Origin: Cyanoderma ruficeps
Taxonomy: Eukaryota; Chordata; Aves; Passeriformes; Timaliidae
Direction of reading: 5' to 3'
Assembly: GCA_008694505.1 (NCBI GenBank)
Contig: VZDJ01006028.1
Coordinates: forward strand, 806,001-870,000
DNA length: 64,000 nt
Part shown: piece by piece, positions 12,088 through 24,500 of the stretch
How the letters are laid out: each line of letters begins with the position of its first letter
Numbering within the stretch: the first letter of the stretch is position 1
Notes under the pieces: generated by a model
What the model was told of the DNA's origin: nothing
What the model saw: only the letters and a program-made list of their open reading frames with translations
Database searches by the model: none
Program-made: the position numbers and the translations under genes

Positions 12088-15000
12088 CTCCTGCAAACAG
12101 ATCACCATACCCCTCAAAAATAGAATCTATTATCTATATTGATTTATGTAACTCCTTATTCTATTATTAGCTTTGACTGATATAACTCTTCATGAGTTAT
12201 GGATTTACATATTCAGTGCTCCTTTACCAGCAAGCCAGAGCCAAGAAGCAAAGAAAATGTCATGGTGAAGTTGTTTGTTTTTAGATTTTTTTTTCATTTT
12301 CCACATTTTGGAATACTTTCTGTCTGTTTCACAGTTCCATGAATAAAGCTCAATTATATAGTGTGAATGTCACTTGCACGGGAAAAGTGCCAGAACCAAA
12401 GACTGAAGTGGTGATGAAGTAATAAAATATGAACTATGTGAACTACAGATAAGTGGCTGGATTTGAAACAACTCTTGCCCTGGATGGCCAGTAGAGGTAA
12501 TTTTGGCTGTCTGATTACAAAATTGAAACAGGCAGAGAAATGAGAGCACATAAAGAACAAAATCTATTCAGCTTCGTTCATAAACACTTTAGAGACCAGC
12601 TGCAGATGTGGTAGAGCTATAAAGGGCTTCCTGGAACAATGAAAGTCTTATATGCTCCAACTTACTGATTAGAAAATGTTCAGAACCAGTCCTATTTACA
12701 GTAACAAGATCTCAACCTACTTCATTAAAAATGAGAATGATATTCCAACCCCACCCTTTGATGGAATTTTGTTAAATCAGCGGTCTTGGAAAGTATGCTC
12801 AAATCCTGAAAAGATACTGAGCTTATTCAGTCAGAACTTGGATTGTTTCTTGCTCAAATAAAATCTGTAGAATCTGTAGAATTTGATGTATAGGGGAAAA
12901 AACCCAACTGCAATGACATGGTAAACTAATCCAGTATCTTTTTTATTTAAAAAGGTTTTCACATATTTTTCAAAAATAAAATCATTTATGTAGAAAATTT
13001 CATTTTACTGTTTTTAGTACTAACTTTTTTGGATAAATATGATTGTGAACCAGTTACGATGCAATTTCTACAAAAACACTGCATAGGTAGCAGATTCAGG
13101 TAGTTACTTAGTGGCAGGATTTCACATGAGTTTTCACTGTCTAACTGCAGTGGTTACAATACTCTTGGCGTGTATTAATACAGCCATTACAAAAGGACAA
13201 GGTAGTTTGATAAAGTGGTTTCTTTGCAGGTAAATGTGGTGCTGTACTATAAGAATCCTCTCTAGTTTGTGATAATTTCTTCTGGTTTATGCTAGTCCAG
13301 TAGTACAAAGAAATAACATGCTAACTTGTAATAGATATAGTCTAAAAATAAAAGTCTAAAAAAAGAAGAAATCACTTAAATCTTTAAAGAGTATTAGACA
13401 TAGTAGAATAATTTGATTTCAAACACTTTTTCAAAGCCTAGGACAGTGTGTTCTTGATGTAAGATTTTTTTTTAACCACAATAAGTAGGTTGTAGGATTT
13501 GCGTTGGAGATAGCATATGGAAAGCACTAATTTAATGGGAAATGATAATCTGTGAATTGGATTCATGATTCATGAGTCACAATGCACAATAACACATGCC
13601 AGTAATTTACTAAAATACAGTATGCACAAATGTATATTAATTTACACATGTACATATATGCAAATTCTTTGTTATTTAGTTGCTGTTAGGGTCTTGACAG
13701 AAATATAGTCTTTTTTTTAATGTAAGAAACAGAACATTTACACATGAGGACAACTGGCCAAGCATTGGAATTTGCGCTCACAAGAAACATACAAGTTTCA
13801 TACAAGTATATTCAAGTTGTGAATAATAGTTATAATGAAGAACATGCATAATCTCTATCTACACTTCTTCATTGTGTAGATTATAAATACTTTCAAAGCA
13901 CAGCCATTGGAACGTATTTTTAGAAAGAGTCTTACAAGCTTTGATGTCAGAAGAAGAATCTGAGAAAAGAGAGTTTTCTGGTGACATTTCTTGATAAATG
14001 GAAATAAATATACCTCATTTAGAAAGCTAAAGAATAATATTCCAGTGCAGCCATTTGGTTTCATTGATGCCTGCTTTATGATGAAATGTTATATCTTTTC
14101 TCTATAAGTAAAAAACCCTAGTATTTTCTAAGTTGGTCCTGAGTGAATGTCTTACTGTAATCAAAGTCCTTATTTTAGTCTTCTGGAAATGCAGACATTT
14201 ATCACGCTAAAAGGCTTTATGTTTTCTAGGAAGAAGTAACTTAGTGTTGAAGGGGCCTCTTTGTTACTGAGATCCAAGGTATAATGATAGCTGATAATAT
14301 TTAAGAGAGATGGAGGCTCTTCAGTGAGCCTACATGCTGAATCACTAATAAAACCCAATTAGCTGCATAGATGATTCCCCTTTAGTCATCACTCAGAGTA
14401 CAGAAATTACGAAAGCTGGGAGAGCATCACAACTGGGTCTACTGTAATGACAAGAGATAAAATGGTGCTGGATCTTTGCTGAAGTCTCAAAGGACAGTAA
14501 CTTAAGTGAATGGATTTTAGTAAAGGCTTCCTTTAATGAACGCATTCAGAGTTGAAATCAATGTGTGGTAATACCATATAAGTGGTACTGTGGTGAGTGG
14601 GAAGAGCACAGTGAGGGGTATCAGTATAGGGGTGACTTGCAAGCTTGAGGCAACAGCATCATGATTAGAGGGAATAGTGCAGCTAGGAGCATCAGCCTGG
14701 TGAGAGGGGGTGGTGGTTCACCTATGCATATATGATTAGAGGTTGTGGCAGTTAGAAATTGTGATGAAATAACATCAAGGTACCTCTACATGCACAGGCA
14801 TAATTTTATAATAAAAGATATATGAGAATCTGTCTGCATGCCTGCTAGGATAGTACTGAGTACTAAAGAAAAGCTGATTCACATCTATTGGAAAGGTACA
14901 ACCTGGAGAAATGCCTTTCAGTGTACATAAACGATAGATAGTATAGAGAAAACCAAAACCTCACAGAATTATGGCCTTTGATCTTGTATTCTGGAGGAAA

Positions 15001-16094
15001 ATCTTGAAATTATTACAGATAGCTTAGAATGCAGTATCAGAAAAGAAAGGAAAAGATAGCACATAGTAGGTGAAGAACAGAGAACAAAGCAGAATGAGAA
15101 GATTTCACCCTTTTACAAGACACCTGCTTACAGCTACCGATAGTCAGGATGCTGAGCTTGATGGGCTGTTCTGTTTTCATATGCTCATAGCTGGGTGAGA
15201 AAATTTAATCAATGGTCTTATGTCTACTGTTCTGCAGGGCCGTACTTTACCATCAGATAAACACCAGCTTAATTTATTGCTGCTTTGTTTTCCACAAATC
15301 AATGCTGTGTCACTTTCCCTTTTCATACCTTTGCTTTTAACTGTATACGTATGGATTTGGCAAGAAAGGACGTGACTGTTCAGGGGATCACAGTTGTAGC
15401 TCCACATCCATCTGCTGTCCACCACAAACTGGCCTGATACCTGCAACATCTGAAAGAGATGCTACAGAAATACTGAATTTTAAAGGTGTTTATCCAAGTA
15501 TGTGTTAAAAGCTTGCAACTTTTCTTTCAAACAACTGAAATGCTGTTAGATAAGAAAGTTATAATCAGATGCTAATAAAATTTATTTATTGTAAAACCAA
15601 GGAGAACTCTTGGTCTGTTAGCAGCTAGCTTCCTTGCAACACTGAATGTGCATTATTGAGAAATAAATTTTAATAGCACACCAGCACAGTGTCCAGACAG
15701 GAGACTTTCTGATTTTCTTTTGCATAAATAAGTACAGTATTCATAAAAAATCTGGATTGAGAGGAAATACATTATTGTCTAAAACATTTAGAATTTATCT
15801 ATTTCCTAGCTCACAAAATCTCAGCTAATAAATAAGAACCATTTCAATGAGAATCAATATTAATGATGACTGGATTTGTCTAGATTTATGTTTCAAGTGA
15901 AGTCACTTGCATGCACTATGCAACATTTCAGAAGATGAGTGCAGGGTAAGTAGAGGGATTATTAGCATCTTGCTCTGTCTCTACCTGTTTTCATGAAACT
16001 TGCTGGCACTTCTTATCTTTGATTCTCCCACCACATTGTTAAATTTGGTTAAATTTATGCAGTAGGCTCAAAAGATACTGGGAATGGAAGGAAT

Positions 16095-16137
16095 TTTGGC
16101 AGAATTTCTTTCCATTTTATTCTTTGGCAGAATTCTT
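16095..16137 (+). repeat. Short direct duplication of TTTGGCAGAATT
   Basis: The 12-mer starts at 16095 and again at 16123, 28 bp apart. The second copy extends to TTTGGCAGAATTCTT. The same 15-mer begins each copy of a 23-bp duplication at 43259 and 43306. The repeat family, if there is one, is not recognised. Confidence 0.6.
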
Positions 16138-16342
16138 CTATCCTTGGGTGAACCAAGTTAAAAAACAGACATTGCCTTGGATTTGCTCATTCTGAACAAC
16201 ACTCTGATGCAGAGATTATTAATTAAAAATACGATAGAGATGACAGGAAAATCATAAGTACTTCTGTCCATACTCTTGTTTGCACTTGTTAGATGGTACC
16301 TGACTTCATGAATAGTTCCTCAGAAGGCATGGTGGCATCAAC

Positions 16343-16386
16343 CATTGGTATAAGACACTGAGACACTTATTGGTATAAGACACTTG
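16343..16386 (+). repeat. Tandem duplication of ATTGGTATAAGACACT
   Basis: Two copies of this 16-mer start at 16343 and 16369 (26-bp period). A weaker partial copy (TTGGTGTAAGA) follows immediately. It looks like a local slippage duplication with no gene context. Confidence 0.7.
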
Positions 16387-17440
16387 GTGTAAGAGAAACA
16401 TGACTCTCAGCAGCTGTCTAAATCATATCAATAAAAATGAGATTACAGAGTTGAAACCCTTAGAGTGCTAATGTAATTGGCAAAACTCCTGGAGATTTTT
16501 AATAAGACCAGCATTTCACCATAGATGTGTTGGCTCTCCTTCATTTTCAAATAAATTACAAAGCATTCTCATTCATGTTTGTGTTGACTGCTCCTAAGTA
16601 TTTATGAACAGATTAGTATAGAAATTTTCTGTACTTGTTGCCTACAAAGTGTCAGCGAGTTTTATTTCTTTCAGTAATTCACTGTCCATTTTAATGGTGT
16701 GTGGCTGGTCTTTTCTTCACTGGATAGATGTTTCTTCTTAACAGAGACAAGTAATCAGTGAATAGCATGTAATGCACTTCTGATAGGGATCTGTAGCACT
16801 GTCTTAATTAACAAGATTTAAATAATTAGTTGCTAGTATAATTTGAGAAGGAAAAAAAATTAAGATGCAGTAATTTATTTATTCCCAAAACTTTGCTTTA
16901 CCTGACTACTTCTGAAAATAAGTATGCAATACTCTCCCTTTGTTGTATTTTATTACATCTGTTATTTGGAAGCTTCCCATTTTATTGCTCAAATCTTGTA
17001 TTTTTCTCATCTTTATGGGCTTTCACATATTTGCCATTATTGTTTTATGTACTTGTAATGTTTATGGGCTCACATTATATACAATCTCAATTCATCATTA
17101 TCATTTGCTCTTTTAAGCATAATGTATTATTGTAAAAGTGGAAGATAAAATCACAGAAAAGCTACCTTTTTACAGTAAATTGAACTTTTTTTGGTTGCTT
17201 TTAATGTTCAAATAATGCATTTTTGATAATTCTGTATTTAATAAATGTCTGAAAGTAGCATTTTAATTTTACCTGCCACTGGCATTTGCTGGCTTCCAGG
17301 TAGTGAGACAGATGAAGAAAAACAAGATTTTATTTTTGAAGAATGGTAGACAAGTAAAAATAACATCTAACTGCCAGTGATGTCTCTTCAGATAGTAACA
17401 CACATTACCCCTAGCTATATTATTGTGCTTAAGACACTGG

Positions 17441-18448
17441 CTGAGTCCTTAGGGAGATTCTCCAGAGGTTCAAGACAGTGGTTTTGCCTCTGGTATCACA
17501 CAGAGCACATGTCAGATACATGTCACCTCTCTCCCTGTGCCGCCGCTGGCAGTGGCAATGCCTTTCATACCCTGAGCTGGTTTATAGTCTTTTTCAAATC
17601 ATGCCTGGTGAAACAACAAGGTTTGAACAGCAGGTGAGTGAAAGAGGAGCGCAATGAGAGCAGGTGCTGTCACAGCAGCCAGCAAAGCCAGGTGTGCACC
17701 CACTGTGGCACCACCTCACACCCAGCATCCAGATGGCAGGTGCCCCCTCCCAGTGTCTCCAGCAGCATCCACCATTCACAGCCTCTGACAGGAAGCCTGG
17801 AACTGCTGACATGACTTTTCTGTGGAGAGTATGAAATACAACTTGTCTGATGTTGAGGGAAAAAAACAAAGTGGCTGAATTAATTTAATAAAGCAAACAA
17901 AAAAGTCATAATGAATACAATTGTCAGCAAACATGACCTTCACTATTTTCGAAGTCAGCCAACTTTTGAAGTCAGGGACCATCCAAGCAGTGATGCAAGG
18001 AGTGGTGGTTTTGTGCCTGCAGCACTGGGAGTTGGGATGCGTTCCCGAATCTCTCTGCCGGCTGCAGGCACCAAGTTTAAGCGTGTTTCCTGTCATCATG
18101 TCTGTAAATGAAGACAGATGTATTATGCTGTCACTGCAGGGAGCTTACAGGGGTGACTCCTTAGGTCTCCTCTTCCAGGCAGAGAGCAATGTGGCACAGC
18201 CTGGAGACACCTGGCCTTGCCATGGCACCACTGTCCCACTGCTGCCTGCCCTGCTAGGCCCTGCCCTGGGGATGCTGAGGCATCTGAGAGTGAGCACGGC
18301 CCAGGAGGGTTGTTGTAGAACAGCCTCATCCCAGGGGCTCGGTTGCTTCCAGGCGTCATGTCCAACTGCACGTCCTCTCCAGGTCAGTATTCCCTCTTGG
18401 GCCTGCCTTGCTCAGAGCTTCGTGTATGACTTTGGCTTTCTCTTTATT
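17441..18448. other. GC-richer island of unknown origin
   Basis: This kilobase is clearly richer in G and C than the flanking AT-rich DNA. It holds open frames on both strands, the longest being 187 codons at 17921-18484 on the plus strand. I do not read that frame as a gene: its translation has no recognisable domain, several other frames are also open over the same bases, and its last codons lie inside the adjacent SINE. It could be an old unclassified transposable element, a decayed gene fragment or an isochore fluctuation. GC-richer sequence resumes after the SINE, from about 18600 to 18960. Confidence 0.4.
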
Positions 18449-18586
18449 CAGCTAGACTGTTGGTCAGAGCATAGTACTAAATAACACCAAGGTCACAGGT
18501 TTGATCCCTTTGTGGGTCATTCACTTAAAAGTTGAACTCAATAGTCCTTGTGGGCCCCTTCCAACTCAGAATATTCTGTAATTCTC
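18449..18586 (+). mobile_element. tRNA-derived SINE with CR1-like tail (TguSINE1 type)
   Basis: The 5' part looks like a tRNA: an A-box region near 18451-18470 (GCTAGACTGTTGGTCAGAGC) and a B-box-like GGTTTGATCCC at 18498-18508, with AACACCAAGGTCACA just before it. It then passes into a CR1-like 3' tail containing CCTTGTGGG, CCCTTCCAACTCAGAATATT and CTGTAATTCT. From memory this is the arrangement of TguSINE1, the tRNA-Ile-derived SINE of zebra finch and relatives, which borrows the CR1 3' end so that CR1 reverse transcriptase copies it. The copy is diverged, with A/B-box substitutions, so it is probably old and not transcribed. Confidence 0.8.
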
Positions 18587-21500
18587 TTACTTGAAAATGG
18601 GTCAGTGTTCACACGACAGCATAAATGGGATGGTTGCCCCATCTTTGCCATCTTGACCATGTTTCTATATGTGCGGTGAGGCACAGGGATACTTCATGCA
18701 GGGATGGTGAAGCCGACCCTCCCGACAGGAAAACCTGTCTCAGATGTGCTTCACCCTTAAGCCCAGCTCAACACTGTCCTTGGATGAGGAACCCCACAGC
18801 TCTTACTACAGACCGGATGCTGGAGGAGAGAGTTGCCTCCATCAAAAAACAAAAAGAGCTACCACTGCTCAGGATGCCATTGTGGCTCTGCATCACTTCT
18901 CTTCCAAATACCAGCACACATTGTTGTGTCCCAGTTGTCTCTGACATCTTGGAGTCTGTCATTTAGCAGGTTCTGTGTCCATTAAACACATGCCTTACTG
19001 ATATCAAGTAGTGTAAGTATTTTACCCTGAGTGTCATGTAGTGCTAAGCCTTGCAAGTATTTATTACATCTACACCATTACTTTTACCAGCTAAGCCTGT
19101 CATCTCATCAAAGAATTTTCGACAAGACCTGTTTCCAGGATACTACAGCAGTTATGCATCTAGGCACTTCTGAAAATATGCCAGGTATCTATCTGCATCT
19201 TTGTGCACCACACATCTATAAAATCTGTGCTTCAGTCTCTTATTATAGTGGAGATTCAGATCTATGAGGAGTATTTTTAGCTTTTTATTGCTGTTCATGA
19301 AGTCTCCCAAGAACCTCTTATATGAAAATCAAAATGAAACTATGTTTTAAATGCATCAGCATCCCCTAACCCTTACTATTAATTACAGATAACCAGCTAA
19401 CATTTTTAGACATTAATTGAATTCTATTTATACAATATACAAGATAACTGAAGTAACTAATAAAATAAAATGTAAAAAACCCAAACTAAAACAAACAAAA
19501 AACCAACAATCCCCCCCCCAAAAAAACCCAACCAAACCAGCCTTATGTCATATTTAGCAATTGATTTGGAGGTGCCTAGAAGTGTTTTCTCTGTTGGGTG
19601 TCTCTCTACAAATCAGAACAAAGCATTAATTAAAATACATGTGAAAAAAATAGCTGAGAATTGTACCTGAACTTTATGCATGATGTAGGTCAGACTGACA
19701 TAAAGTGTCATCTTCAAGGTATTTGACCACATGAACAGCTTAAATTTCGTATTTAATTATAGATTAGTAACCCTGTAAGTCACGCTTAACTTATCACTCC
19801 TGAAATATTTCTTGAATTCCCACTCAGTGACTAATATGTTACAATTCAGTATGTTTGCAGAATTTATTTTTCAGTCTTGCTTGGCTAGACAAAAAAAAAA
19901 AAAAAAAAAAACAAAACAAAAAAAAAAAAAAAAAAAAAAACAAAAAAAAAANCCCAGTGTTCAGCCAGCACCTGGTGCTTGTGGCTTCTAAGACCTACAG
20001 GTTCCTCACCTTTTAAAGTCTTTCAGGAGCCACAGCACAGCTGCAGCAGTATCAGGTGCATTCAACAGTATGGTAGCAAGGCCATTGAGAGACCCAGAAA
20101 ATGTGAGTGGAGATTGCATTTAAAAACATGAGACACTTGCTGCACAGTTACATGCCAGTATTGAACAACAATGAAACTTTTAACAATACTTTTTTTTTTC
20201 TTTTTTCTTTCCAAAAACGACACACTCCTAGCCCATAGACTTCTGTGCAATATATTTGTATAAACAGAACTGGAAGGTGTCAGAGGCATTTTTGTCCACA
20301 GTCTGAGGTGGTTTGAACTCAGATTTCTCAGCTTCTGGGGACATTTCTATAGAGAAAAAAAGAGGCAAGAAGCAGAGATTTTGTACAGCCTGATGACTGG
20401 GACACTCACTGCATGCTGGGTCTCATCCTTCCTCCCATCATCCCTTAAGAAGCTTATATTAAACAGATATATTTGCATAAAATGCAGGAATGGACCTTGA
20501 AACAGGATTGAGACCAACTTCAACAGCAACTTCACTTCCCCTCTGGCTGTGTCTGAAAAGAGATGAGTGAGCACTGTAAAAAGAGAGGATCTCTTTGCCT
20601 CATCTGGCAGGCCTGCATGTGCATTTCCTATCCGGGAACAAAGTACCTAAATGTTAAAACAGTTCTGTATGAACAGGAAAAGAAACAACAGTCTCCTGTG
20701 TATTTCATGCATGTATACTCTTGAGTTTTGTTAAGCAAATAGTGCACTTTGTAGTAGTATTTTCCTAAGAATCAGTTATCTCTTAGTCCCTAGGCCCTTA
20801 AAAAGGTTGAAAAATATCTTTTTGTCATGAAACCTCTTCCAGTGAAAAGAATTTTTTAATAGTCTTTATAAGTAACAGGTTCCCTATTGTAGCACTAAAT
20901 GTGCTTATTCTGTGTTTGGCTTTCCCCAAATGCCCATCTCCTCTGTAACAGCTCACAGACTTTGCAACCATATTTATACATTTTACATCCAAGTACCTCC
21001 TTGGGATTTTTGTCAGGCAAGACTGCTAATATTTTCAACATAGCTTTAGCATAGCCTAGAGGTCTAGCTTCTTCTATTGAGATGGTGCACCAGCTGATTA
21101 GAAAAATATGATTGATAAGAGGGGTTTGCAAATACGGTAAATCTGAGTTTTCTTTGATTATTTACATTTTTGTTGCCTAAAATACCCCTTGGAAAAGTCA
21201 CATATTCACCAAATAAAGCCTCTTCATTTTTTTTTTTTTTTCAGAGCTTCTAGGTGTGTTTAAACCATACAGGTACTGTGGATGAAAGATGTCAGGTTTG
21301 CAGGCAATTAGATATAATGCTAGCAAGTACAACTACTACTTAATTTCCCCTTATACTTTTCAGGCTTTGTAGATTCCCACAGGAAGGATAAATCTACCTT
21401 AATCAATAGACAGAAGCCAGCAGAAAAAAGTATTACAACCTGCTGCTATTCCATCAGTTTCATTTCCTTCCTTAGGAGACTTGAATATCCAGCCACGTAG

Positions 21501-24500
21501 ATCTTCACCTTTCAGTTTAGTCTATATAAGGGTTTCTAAACAGTTACGATACAGCTTTCATTTCAGTTTTCACCTTTTTCTTCTTTTCATGCTTGTGCTC
21601 TGTAATAGCTCAAACAACCCTTTTGCTTGACAAGGCGTTTGTAAACGTACATTTTCTCCTAATGCACTGGGTTTGGAGTCTCTTTTTTCCTTTACTTTGC
21701 TGAAGGCAGCCTATCTTCCTCAGAAGCTTTTCCTAGAAATCACTGCTAGCTTGCCTTATGTTGCTATTTTTGTCCTTTGGCAACCACCGCCTATGTCAGT
21801 GGTGACAATATTGCAGGAGAAAGGAGTAAATATCCATATAAGTTGCAGAAAGGAAGCATCTGATATGGCAAGGTTGGAACTTTACAAGTGTAGTTTTTCT
21901 TTTTCACTTATTCCTTCCTTTTCCACAGTGTCCATCATCATTTGTTTATCATTAGTTGCCCAATTTAGAGTTTAACTGTGCTTGAACAGAGATTTTGGAC
22001 AGAGGAGAGCTGAGTGTTAACATGATTTAGGTAGAATCAATACATCCTGAGCTTCTGTGATGTATACTCTCAAAGCTTCCTTTTTTTAGAAAACATACTG
22101 ACCTGCCTTTGATGTTCTTTAATTCTGCTGGAAGAAGTGACAACAGCCATTGCTTCAAACCATTAGTCTTCATTTGAAAGAGTGAGGGATGCATATAGAT
22201 AGTTATAATCACCTCTGTGGCACCAGGGAGGCAGAGTTGTAAAAATCAAGTACTTTTGTAATACTGATAGAGAGAGGAGAAAAGAATTTCACTTTGTCAG
22301 CTGGTCAAGTCCACCAAATAAAAATTACTGCTATCAGTCACATACATTTTCAATGGACCCTGAAATCACAGTTGTGGAACAGTTAATGTGGGCTGGTGGT
22401 TGTTGGAACAAGGGTGCTTTTAAACCTCTACTACATAATGCATATTGTTATCATCATTTACATACATGTATTCACTATTTGATACTAAGATGATGAACAT
22501 TTTTAGAATATGCTACATAGGCTGTGTAAGAAAGGTGCCAATCCTTCCTTTTTTCTTTTCTTTAACAGAATTATTTGCAAATGACATTAGAAATTTCACA
22601 ACTTTTTTATTACCTTGGTGTATGCCCAGGAAGAAAAAAACATAGAAAGGCAATATTTATTTTGATGAAGATACATACATAAAATGTCTTCTAAATACAA
22701 GTATTTGGTATTTACAGTAAATGTCATCTCATGGTGTTCTAAATTTGTTGAAATAAGATTAAAATAAAAATGAAAAAAACACCCCAGCCTCACATACACC
22801 TGATTAACAGTGAAACAAATGGTTTTGCTACACATGCATGTATTACTATTTAAAGGTTGGCCTTTTTGTACAACTGGAGGGCAACAGTTCCCATTAGCTT
22901 TAGAGAGCAGATCAACCCATTTTAAACATAATAAGCATCTCTTCCAGACAGAAATTCTTGCTTCTGGAATAAAAACGAGTTTTAGGATATTAGTATACTG
23001 GCAAGCTAAATATCTAAAAGAAAAACCCATCTAGCTCATTATAGCAAGATTTCTCTAAATTAGCAGTAAAGAAGAAATTGTCTGGTTTTGGTAGAATAGA
23101 TATTGAAAAAACCTGAATGAATCCTATGGCTGAATGAACTGTTTTTGATTTACATTTAAGATTCTGTTGGATCTTCACTGAGTGCCTTCACATCACTTCT
23201 TGAGGACCAGAAAGATAACATACAGAATCTCTTTTTTTGTTGAGACCTACTGTTTGGAAATAAATTAGGAAGGCCTGAAAGGAAAAAATTCATCTGTATG
23301 CTATGTGCAATCGTTAATCGTGAGAGAGGGAAGATAAATGAACCAAAACAAAGATATATTTTTTGAGCATGTTAAATCAGTAGTGTGCAAAAGGGGCAAT
23401 TAGTAGTATTTTTCTAAGAGCAATTTAGATTAAATAGCTGCTGTATGCTATTTTTATTCCATGCCTGAGTTGTCTCTAAAGCAATTTTAAGAGAGCATAT
23501 ATTCTGTCAGCCTGTGTTTTTCAAACCAAGGTAGAAAAAGACTGTAGCCTGTTGCAGGCATAATGCTCTAAACATTCATGTGCTATTAATAGATTAAGTG
23601 GGCAGGAATTTCCTACCCACTGCAGTTTTTCTCTATTTTATTGTTTCCAGTGGTTGATAATTTTCATTTTATGACATTTCATAATATATGCTCCCAATTA
23701 CAGGAAAATAGGATTTATTTTTCTTTTTAGATAGAATTAGTGTTGGTTTATGTGGTAAACATCCCAGAAAAATTTCCCCCTTGTCTCTGTGCTCCAGGTC
23801 TCTTGCCACATTCAATACCATTCTTTTCACATAATCTTCATTAGTTTAAAGTACAGATTTTCTTTTGCTATAGTGAAAACCCTGTGCTCAAACTGGTTGA
23901 GGTTTTTAAAGACAGTTCATGTGTTTGGTTTTTTGTGTGCCTATTTGTAGCTTAAGCTAGTAGATTTGAATACCTGTGCCACCATATTCATAATATACAA
24001 CAGACATTGAGATAAAAAGTTCTATTTTCTGTATGGACAAGAAAATGTAATGATCTTCCATCACTTCCACTAGTCCCCCTTATTGCTTTATGATGTTGTA
24101 TCAGCAGAGTGTTTATTGTACTGATTAACACGTACTGTTTACAAAAGCTAGAAACTTTGATAATCTTCTTGTGTACCTCTCCATTTTGATTCCATAAAAG
24201 GATTTAGCGAGTTACTGGTAAAATCCCAATTACCTGGTTTCCTTCTTCCTTTTGAGAAAGGCATGACTGTCATGATGTCCAGCCATCAAAGTCTGTCTTA
24301 GGTTGAAGTGCCCTCCATGCTATAAAGCTACTGTACAGTCAGCACTGCTCAAACGTAGTCTGACAATCTTCTTATCAAAGTCGCTGATTGCATAAGAAAT
24401 GACCAGTGTTCAAGCACAGTACAAGGCCACATTGTTCTCAGTATAATATTAATTATTTCCCTTACTAGGTCATGTTAGATTACATTCAAATTATTAGAAC

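Larger units (their letters stand above)
11283..17440. other. AT-rich non-coding DNA, no gene seen
   Basis: Single-copy AT-rich DNA with two TA/TG microsatellites and two small internal duplications near 16.1 and 16.35 kb. Open frames are short, and none reaches beyond about 90 codons. No CR1, LTR or SINE sequence was recognised. Confidence 0.55.

Noticed and set aside
17921..18484. 187-codon plus-strand open frame
   Set aside because: No recognisable domain, overlaps other open frames in a GC-rich patch, and its end lies within the SINE. Composition explains it.
19891..19952. Poly-A tract as the tail of a processed pseudogene
   Set aside because: No AATAAA shortly upstream and no transcript-like sequence in the preceding few hundred bases.
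22596..23030. 144-codon minus-strand open frame
   Set aside because: No domain, Cys/Phe/Leu-rich chance translation of AT-rich DNA, and no sign of exon structure.
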